Assembly (NCBI GenBank): GCA_000435335.1
Contig: FR891338.1
Coordinates: 1 to 11,112, forward strand
Source of the DNA: Clostridium sp. CAG:964
GTDB taxonomy: Bacteria; Bacillota; Clostridia; Oscillospirales; Acutalibacteraceae
Length of the DNA: 11,112 bases
Reading direction: 5' to 3'
Position numbers and translations under genes: made by a program. The notes beneath the pieces are model-generated. The model was not told the DNA's origin. It did no database searches and saw only the letters and a program-made list of their open reading frames with translations. Shown here piece after piece: positions 6,113 to 11,112 of this stretch; position 1 is the stretch's first letter, and each line of letters begins with the position of its first letter.

Positions 6113-6922
6113 CTAGCTGAAATTTTGCTTAAAGCGTGACAAGAAGGCCTTCGTTCTTGGGTTTTGCGGATTGTTTATAACCTGCTGTGGTGTACCCTCC
6201 TCCGCAATTACGCCGTCAGCCATAAATATAATTCTGTCGGCAACATCTCTGGCAAACTCTATTTCGTGTGTTACTACTATCATCGTACTGTCAGAGGTTT
6301 TTAGTCCCCTTATTACATTAAGCACCTCGCCGGTAAGCTCCGGGTCAAGGGCAGAGGTAGGCTCGTCAAAGCACAGAATATCGGGGTTAAGTGCCAAAGC
6401 TCTTGCAATAGCAACACGCTGTTGTTGACCGCCGCTTAGACTGCACGGGTAGGCGTCCTTTTTCTCTGAAAGTCCTACCTTTTCTAAAAGCACAAGGGCA
6501 TTTTCCATAATCTTTTGCTGAGCCTCTTTATAGGTTTTTACGCCCATATATTCTCCTGTAGACTTCAGCTGCTCCTTTGCCTGAAGCTGTGGAGCAAGTA
6601 CAATGTTTTCAATAACCTTGTACTGAGGAAAAAGATTAAAGGACTGAAACACCATACCAAAGTGCAGGCGCTTTTTTCTTATTTCGCTTTCCTTTTGCTT
6701 GGAGTAGGCGTCGCCGTCAAAAAGCACCTCGCCGTTTACCGTTATTTTACCCTTTTGCGGTCTTTCCAAAAAGTTAAGACACCTTAGCAGAGTGGTTTTA
6801 CCCGAACCGGAGGAGCCTATAATGGCAAGCACCTCGCCTTTTTCAAGGGAAAAGCTTATGTTTTTTAGGACTTCGTTTTTACCAAAGCTTTTTTGTATAT
6901 TATCTACATTTAACATTGACAT
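6113..6922 (-). CDS. polar amino acid ABC transporter ATP-binding protein
   Basis: This 269-aa GlnQ/HisP-type ATPase powers amino acid uptake at the inner face of the membrane. Walker A is G36-SSGSGKTT44, the Q-loop is FQSFNLFPQ, the ABC signature is LSGGQQQR (162-169), Walker B is ILCFDE with D186 and E187, and the H-loop is VTHEIEFA. Between LAP (ending about residue 111) and the signature there are about 50 residues, where I expect about 34. An insert of roughly 16 residues, rich in Lys, Glu and Gln, thus lies between Q-loop and signature. The start ATG at 6922 is preceded by TAAGGAGG, whose TAA is the stop of the permease gene, so the two are tightly coupled. A second ATG two codons on is less well placed. 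It is the last gene of the operon. Confidence 0.95.
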   Translation of the reverse strand: MSMLNVDNIQKSFGKNEVLKNISFSLEKGEVLAIIGSSGSGKTTLLRCLNFLERPQKGKITVNGEVLFDGDAYSKQKESEIRKKRLHFGMVFQSFNLFPQYKVIENIVLAPQLQAKEQLKSTGEYMGVKTYKEAQQKIMENALVLLEKVGLSEKKDAYPCSLSGGQQQRVAIARALALNPDILCFDEPTSALDPELTGEVLNVIRGLKTSDSTMIVVTHEIEFARDVADRIIFMADGVIAEEGTPQQVINNPQNPRTKAFLSRFKQNFS

Positions 6923-6936
6923 AGCTGTATTCCTCC

Positions 6937-7587
6937 TTAGCCCTTATAGTAATCAAGCTTTTTCTCGACAAAGGCAAACAGAAGGGTTAGCACACCGCAG
7001 AAGGCAAGGAAGAACACTGCCGAGTAAAACAGCGGCCAAATAAGACCGTCCATAGAGAAGTCCTTTGCGTTCATTAGTATTTCAGGAATAGCTATAACGC
7101 TGGCAAGGGAAGTATCCTTAACCAATGTTATTATTTCGTTGCCTATAGGTGCGGTTATTCTCTTTACTACCTGCATAAGCACAATTTTGAAGAAAATCTG
7201 TGGCTTCTTCATACCCAGCACCTGACCTGCCTCGTACTGTCCCTTTGGTATAGCCTCTATACCGCCACGGTATATCTCGGAAAAATATGCCGCATAGTTA
7301 ATTACAAAGGCAATAAGTGCCGCATTCATTCTTGGAAAAGCAAAACTGCCGTTTGACACAAGAGGCGGAATATAAAACACTACAAACAGCTGCAGCATTA
7401 GAGGAGTACCCCTTATAATCCACACTACTGTTTTGGTAAGCCATTTAAGAGGCTTAAAGCCGGACATTGAGCCCATTGAAACAATCAGACCCAACGGTAT
7501 TGCCAGCAAAAGAGTAACAATAAAAATATAGCAATTCTCCCCAAAGCCGCTAAGGAGCTGTTGGGTTACATTCAAAAAACTATCCAT
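6937..7587 (-). CDS. polar amino acid ABC transporter permease (HisM/GlnP family)
   Basis: This 216-aa membrane protein has about five hydrophobic segments, the normal size for the single permease of a polar amino acid importer, where it would act as a homodimer. The cytoplasmic coupling loop is YEAGQVLGMKKPQIFFKIVLMQ, the EAA motif that docks to the ATPase; the usual terminal Leu-Pro is Leu-Met here. RGTPLMLQLF and AAYFSEIYRGGIEAIPKGQ are family hallmarks. The ATG at 7587 has only a weak AGCAGG site upstream, 34 bases after the binding-protein stop, which may set it below the binding protein in expression. Its TAA stop overlaps the strong ribosome binding site of the ATPase gene. Confidence 0.94.
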   Translation of the reverse strand: MDSFLNVTQQLLSGFGENCYIFIVTLLLAIPLGLIVSMGSMSGFKPLKWLTKTVVWIIRGTPLMLQLFVVFYIPPLVSNGSFAFPRMNAALIAFVINYAAYFSEIYRGGIEAIPKGQYEAGQVLGMKKPQIFFKIVLMQVVKRITAPIGNEIITLVKDTSLASVIAIPEILMNAKDFSMDGLIWPLFYSAVFFLAFCGVLTLLFAFVEKKLDYYKG

Positions 7588-7621
7588 TTATAAAACCTGC
7601 TTTGATTAATCTTTTTTACTG

Positions 7622-8476
7622 TTAGTTTTTGCCAACCAAAAGCAGATTGTCAAGGTCGTATTTCTCTGCAATCTTTTTCAGTGTGCCGTCCTTAGCAACC
7701 TCATCTATAGCGCTGTTAAGCTTTTTAAGAGTTTCTGTGTCGTCCTTACGCAGTGCTATACCGTATTGCTCAGGTGCAAAATCCTTACCGTCTACAACTG
7801 CAAGGCTTGAGTAGTCTTTGCCATCTGCAAGAGAGCCGATAGACATTACATAGTCAATAACAGCTACATCTGCTGTACCGGACTTAACCTCAAGCAGTGC
7901 CTTTGCCTGTGAGTCAACAGGTACATAGCTTGCGTCCTTAAAGAACTCGTCGCCCTTAGCAACATCTTCACCGGCTGATTTTTTCTCGGCTACAACTGTA
8001 GCACCCTTTAAGCCCTCGGCAGTCTTATACTTATCCTCGCTGCCCTCTTTAGTTACCATAACCTGCTTATTTTCCATATATGGTGTTGAAATGCCCATAT
8101 TTGTTTTTCTTTCATCATTAATGGTAAGACCGTTCCATATACAGTCAATAGTCTTAGAATTAAGCTCTACTTCCTTTGAATCCCAGTCTATTTTCTGGAA
8201 GGTTGCTTTTACACCCAGCTTTTTGCATACAGCCTGTGCAAATTCTGTTTCAAAGCCTGTAAGCTCACCGTTACTGTCCTTATAGTTCATTGGTTCAAAA
8301 TATGTAACACCAATAACCATCTCACCCTTGTTTTCAATATAAGACCAGTCGGAAGCTGAGCCCGAGGTTGTTTTTGTATCAGCGTCGCTTGACGAGCCTT
8401 CTGTTGAGCCGGAGCAAGCTGTAAGCACAGCTGTTGACATAGCCGCTACCATTAACAGTGCAATTATTTTTTTCAT
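7622..8476 (-). CDS. amino acid-binding lipoprotein of the ABC importer
   Basis: This 284-aa extracellular substrate-binding protein belongs to the family 3 solute-binding fold. It has a lipoprotein signal peptide with lipobox LTAC at 18-21, so C21 is lipidated, then a Ser/Thr/Asp-rich linker of about 20 residues. The two-lobe domain shows GVTYFEPMNYKD, GFETEFAQAVCKKLG, DCIWNGLTINDERK (its Arg would bind the amino acid carboxylate) and AVIDYVMS (its Asp would bind the amino group). These fit a polar amino acid ligand but do not say which one. The start ATG at 8476 has GGAGG at good distance. It heads the operon, with permease and ATPase downstream and an extended -10 promoter upstream. Confidence 0.94.
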   Translation of the reverse strand: MKKIIALLMVAAMSTAVLTACSGSTEGSSSDADTKTTSGSASDWSYIENKGEMVIGVTYFEPMNYKDSNGELTGFETEFAQAVCKKLGVKATFQKIDWDSKEVELNSKTIDCIWNGLTINDERKTNMGISTPYMENKQVMVTKEGSEDKYKTAEGLKGATVVAEKKSAGEDVAKGDEFFKDASYVPVDSQAKALLEVKSGTADVAVIDYVMSIGSLADGKDYSSLAVVDGKDFAPEQYGIALRKDDTETLKKLNSAIDEVAKDGTLKKIAEKYDLDNLLLVGKN

Positions 8477-8527
8477 TATTTTATCCTCCTACATAGGGCA
8501 GTATATCCCTGTTTTTTATACCCATAT

Positions 8528-8536
8528 ATTATAACA
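8528..8536 (-). promoter_or_regulatory. extended -10 promoter of the amino acid ABC operon
   Basis: TGTTATAAT on the minus strand is a full TATAAT with the TGn extension, which offsets the lack of a good -35 box (TTACTT at the 17-bp position). The predicted start near 8521 gives a leader of about 45 nt with a small AGGG/CCCT inverted repeat before GGAGG. Confidence 0.65.
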
Positions 8537-8554
8537 TTATCACACTACTAAAGT

Positions 8555-8571
8555 AAAGCAATAAATGCTTT
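8555..8571. repeat. 17-bp palindrome AAAGCA-N5-TGCTTT, operator candidate
   Basis: AAAGCA (8555-8560) and TGCTTT (8566-8571) form a perfect 6-bp dyad with a 5-bp AT spacer. It sits at the -35 region of the amino acid importer promoter. That position fits a repressor or activator site, though no regulator gene is in the window and I cannot match it to a named box. In the plus direction it is followed by a short T-run, so a weak terminator is the other reading. Confidence 0.4.
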
Positions 8572-8651
8572 TTATGCACAGGATATTTTTTACGAAATTT
8601 AAAAGCTTTTTAGCCTTAGCAAATTAACTTGTTTTATTAATATATTAACTG

Positions 8652-8680
8652 TTGAATTTGTAAAATATGTATAGTATAAT
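8652..8680 (+). promoter_or_regulatory. promoter of the phasin-like/ubiB unit
   Basis: TTGAAT (8652-8657), a 17-bp spacer and a perfect TATAAT (8675-8680) predict a start near 8687, about 48 bases before the first start codon. This promoter is divergent from the ABC importer promoter; the two -10 boxes lie about 140 bp apart. Confidence 0.75.
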
Positions 8681-8734
8681 CAGGCTAAGAGATAATGCAA
8701 AAAACTATATCTAAATCAGAAAAGAGGGACAGCA

Positions 8735-8983
8735 ATGAGTGAAATAGGCACTGTATTTAAAAAAATTGCGTTGGCGTCAATAGGTGCGGCCGCATACACA
8801 GCAGAAGAAAGCAGAGAAATATTTGACAGTCTTGTAAGCAAGGGTACAGCGGAGCTTATGAAAACCTCTGTAAACAACAGGGAGCTTTCATACAACGGCA
8901 ACCGCAAGGAATCAAAGGCAGCTGCCCAAAGCAGCACGCCGGAAAACCCGAACAGCCCAAAGGGGGCGTCCGAAGGTGAATAA
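8735..8983 (+). CDS. small phasin-like protein, function unknown
   Basis: This 82-aa protein has an N-terminal half that reads as one or two amphipathic helices (residues 1-45, including TAEESREIFDSLVSKGTAELM). The pattern recalls the short phasin-related proteins that Firmicutes often encode beside AarF/UbiB genes. The C-terminal 35 residues are Ser, Asn, Pro and Lys rich and look disordered. There is no signal peptide. The ATG has GAGGG six bases upstream. The stop TAA lies eight bases inside the ubiB-like gene, so the two are translationally linked and probably work together, perhaps at a lipid surface or as a partner of the kinase. The similarity is weak and only the pairing supports a joint role. 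Confidence 0.7.
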   Translation: MSEIGTVFKKIALASIGAAAYTAEESREIFDSLVSKGTAELMKTSVNNRELSYNGNRKESKAAAQSSTPENPNSPKGASEGE

Positions 8984-10568
8984 CATAAAGGACAAGGCGA
9001 AAAGCAAAAGCCGTTTGAATGAAATAATAAGTAAAATAAAACAAAAAAGACTTATTACAAGCCCTACTCCGGTAAAGCTGCGTGAAACCCTGCAGGAGCT
9101 GGGCCCTACCTTTATTAAATTCGGACAGATAATGTCCTCCAGACCTGATATTCTTCCAAAGGAATACTGTGACGAGCTTGAAAACCTGCGGTGCGATGTT
9201 CCGCCTATGCCTTTTGAGGATGTACGGGATATAATTGAAAGCTCCTGCGAAAAAAAGCTGGAGGATATTTTTGAAAGCATTAAAGAAGCTCCCATAGGCT
9301 CGGCCTCTATAGCACAGGTACACTCTGCCGTTTTAAAGAACGGTCAGCAGGTGGTGGTAAAGGTTCAGCGAAAGGGCATTAGAGATATAATGTCAAGGGA
9401 TGTTGAGCTGATGCACAGGCTTACAAAAATAGTACCGCCTCAGCTTAAAACGCTGACAGATCTAGACGCCCTTTTAGATGAGTTTTGGCGTTCGGCACAG
9501 GAGGAGATGGATTTTCTGCATGAGCAGGGAAACCTAGAGGCCTTTGCAGAAAACAACAAGGCCGTTGCCTTTGTAACCTGCCCAAGAGTATACAAGGAAT
9601 TCACCACAACATATGTGCTTGTTATGGAAAAGATAGACGGAATAGATATAAATGATAAAAAGGCTCTTTTGCAAGAGGGCTACAGCCTTAAGGAAATTGG
9701 TGAAAAGCTTGCGGATAATTTTGTAAAGCAAATAGTAGATGACGGCTTTTTCCACGCCGACCCACACCCGGGCAACCTAAAAATTCGTGACGGAAAAATC
9801 GTTTGGCTTGATATGGGTATGATGGGCACTCTAAACAAGCGTGAACAGCTGCAAATTACGGCCGCTGTAAAGGCCATAGCCAAAAATGACATAGGCACAC
9901 TGGTGGATGTTGTGCTGGCGTTGGGAATTTTTAAGGAGCGTCCAAGCCGCAGCCGGCTTTACGAAGATGTAAAGGCAATGATGACAAAATACTGCATAGC
10001 AGACCTAGGCAGTATTAATATAGCCAATATGCTTACTGACCTTATAGAGGTTATGCGTGAAAACAGCATTGCGATGCCAAGCAATCTTACCCTTTTGGCA
10101 AGGGGTATGGCCACTATAGAGGGAGTTGTTGCCGACCTAAGCCCCGATGTACAGATAATTGAAATAGCCGCCGCACGCAGCGGTGCAGATATGTTTAAGG
10201 CGGCGAACATAAAAAATGAGCTTATGCGTCAAAGTGCAAGGTTTGCAGAGGCCTGCAGCAAGGCAATAGACATTCCAATAGTTCTTTCTGATATTTTAAA
10301 AAGCTACAGAAAAGGCGAAACAAGAATAAAGCTTGACCTGCACGCAACAGACGACTTGGCACGGCTTATTCACCACATTACCAAAAATCTGGTGCTGGGG
10401 CTTATAGTATGTGCCCTGCTTATAGCTTCAAGTATTCTCTGCACTACAGATGTACAGCCGCAGATACTGCACATACCCTTCTTGAGCACCTTGGGCTTCG
10501 CCGCCGCTGTGGGAATAATGCTGTATATGGTATACAAGCATTATAAAAACAAACGAAGACGGCGTTAG
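8976..10568 (+). CDS. AarF/ABC1/UbiB family atypical kinase or ATPase
   Basis: This 530-aa protein carries all the signatures of the ABC1/ADCK/UbiB fold. It has the N-terminal K48-FGQ51 motif, the Ala-rich nucleotide loop SASIAQVH (109-116) in place of a glycine-rich loop, and the ATP-binding K129. The EEMDF acidic helix, the catalytic-loop D262-PHPGN267 and the metal-binding D279-MG follow. The C-terminus ends in two hydrophobic segments (from about residue 469), then a short basic tail, so it is probably tethered to the membrane. UbiB supports ubiquinone synthesis in proteobacteria. This lineage is unlikely to make ubiquinone, so a role in other isoprenoid or membrane lipid handling is more likely. 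The GTG start at 8976 has AGGGGG nine bases upstream and overlaps the phasin-like gene by eight bases. Confidence 0.92.
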   Translation: MNNIKDKAKSKSRLNEIISKIKQKRLITSPTPVKLRETLQELGPTFIKFGQIMSSRPDILPKEYCDELENLRCDVPPMPFEDVRDIIESSCEKKLEDIFESIKEAPIGSASIAQVHSAVLKNGQQVVVKVQRKGIRDIMSRDVELMHRLTKIVPPQLKTLTDLDALLDEFWRSAQEEMDFLHEQGNLEAFAENNKAVAFVTCPRVYKEFTTTYVLVMEKIDGIDINDKKALLQEGYSLKEIGEKLADNFVKQIVDDGFFHADPHPGNLKIRDGKIVWLDMGMMGTLNKREQLQITAAVKAIAKNDIGTLVDVVLALGIFKERPSRSRLYEDVKAMMTKYCIADLGSINIANMLTDLIEVMRENSIAMPSNLTLLARGMATIEGVVADLSPDVQIIEIAAARSGADMFKAANIKNELMRQSARFAEACSKAIDIPIVLSDILKSYRKGETRIKLDLHATDDLARLIHHITKNLVLGLIVCALLIASSILCTTDVQPQILHIPFLSTLGFAAAVGIMLYMVYKHYKNKRRRR

Positions 10569-10598
10569 CCTGCAAAAAATTCACCTTACACAGCCGCA

Positions 10599-10640
10599 AA
10601 AAGTCCCTTATCAAAGCTAAAGCTTTGATAAGGGACTTTT
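10599..10640. terminator. bidirectional rho-independent terminator
   Basis: A perfect 20-bp inverted repeat (10599-10618 with 10621-10640, two bases between) carries AAAA at one end and TTTT at the other, so both strands read as GC-cored hairpin plus T-run. It lies 30 bases after the ubiB-like stop and 25 bases after the stop of the convergent glycosyltransferase gene, serving both. Confidence 0.9.
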
Positions 10641-10665
10641 AATGTAATATTCATTTAACTGCTTT

Positions 10666-11112
10666 CTATATGTTTTCTGTAACCTCGTCTAATGTTTTTG
10701 ACACACTGTGTTCAATAGGTTTCCACTCTACCTTGCCAAACATAGCAGCAATAGAAATAGGTATATATGTCATCATAAACAAAGGATATGTAAACATATA
10801 GAGAATCCTTTTGTATATAGGACATTTAATTTTCTTCCACTCTGTTATTACGGTAACCGCCCCCATAAAGAACAGCGAGCCATAATACAAAATTACCCAA
10901 CGCAGCAGAAAATCCGCAACCTCATGAGCAATACTCGGCGTTAGACTTGGCTGAAATACAGAAAAGGTCAACACAACAACCTGCATTACAAGCATAACAA
11001 CAGTTATAAGCACAGTAGGCATAACTGTAAGGGTTATATCAAAGCAGGAAAAACGGTTTTTGTTTTTATTGTGAAAAAGACTTGCTAACATTGTTTTGCC
11101 ATATTTCCCTAC
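10666..11112 (-). CDS. family 2 glycosyltransferase, C-terminal fragment
   Basis: The frame is open from the window edge at 11112, so the 148 visible residues are the end of a longer protein; the Met at 11091 is internal. Three membrane segments are visible: one just after FDITLTVMP, one in FLLRWVILYYGSLFFMGAVTVI, and one in YMFTYPLFMMTYIPISIAAMFG. The end is EWKPIEHSVSKTLDEV. This arrangement, with FSCFD before the first helix and the closing W-x-P-I-x-H, is typical of the membrane part of processive-type family 2 glycosyltransferases of clostridia, which make or export surface polysaccharide. The GT-A catalytic domain (DxD, QxxRW) is outside the window, so substrate and activity cannot be judged. 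It converges on the ubiB-like gene. Confidence 0.75.
   Translation of the reverse strand, partial: VGKYGKTMLASLFHNKNKNRFSCFDITLTVMPTVLITVVMLVMQVVVLTFSVFQPSLTPSIAHEVADFLLRWVILYYGSLFFMGAVTVITEWKKIKCPIYKRILYMFTYPLFMMTYIPISIAAMFGKVEWKPIEHSVSKTLDEVTENI

Noticed and set aside
8856..9323. Minus-strand open frame of about 155 codons opposite the phasin-like and ubiB-like genes
   Set aside because: It lies opposite the KFGQ and Ala-loop coding region of the kinase, and its translation has no domain character.

Overview
The window looks like a chromosomal stretch from a low-to-middling G+C Firmicute, most likely a gut-type clostridium. The evidence is strong AGGAGG-type ribosome binding sites, TTG and GTG starts, a lipoprotein-type substrate-binding protein, sigma-A promoters with TATAAT boxes, and a clostridial-style glycosyltransferase tail. 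I cannot name the genus. There are no insertion sequences, phage genes or CRISPR arrays.

Layout. At 1-64 (minus) is the 5' part of a tRNA-Arg(CCU), cut by the window edge, with a clean promoter behind it. At 247-2665 (minus) three genes run together: a membrane-anchored class C beta-lactamase-like serine hydrolase, then ispD and ispF, two successive-cluster enzymes of the MEP isoprenoid pathway that overlap by four bases. At 2808-4007 (minus) is a lone nucleotidyltransferase-fold protein with its own promoter and a TTG start fixed by a near-perfect ribosome binding site. At 4170-5608 (minus) a YhhQ-family queuosine-precursor transporter overlaps a radical-SAM gene by four bases. The radical-SAM gene is best explained as a queuine lyase (QueL)-like enzyme, making this a queuine/preQ1 salvage operon. 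Upstream (about 5615-5935) are a promoter, a roughly 200-nt structured leader and an intrinsic terminator placed before the ribosome binding site, the layout of a riboswitch-type attenuator.

At 6113-8476 (minus) is a complete polar amino acid ABC importer (binding lipoprotein, permease, ATPase) with promoter and terminator. Divergent from it at 8735-10568 (plus) is a two-gene unit: a small phasin-like protein overlapping an AarF/ABC1/UbiB-family atypical kinase. A perfect 20-bp inverted repeat ends that unit and also faces the convergent C-terminal fragment of a family 2 glycosyltransferase (10666 to window end, minus).

The most interesting part is the predicted queuine-salvage operon and its unrecognised leader RNA. 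A small hairpin domain in the leader has a preQ1-I-like outline, but I could not establish that it is a known aptamer. The rest is mostly conserved housekeeping and transport.
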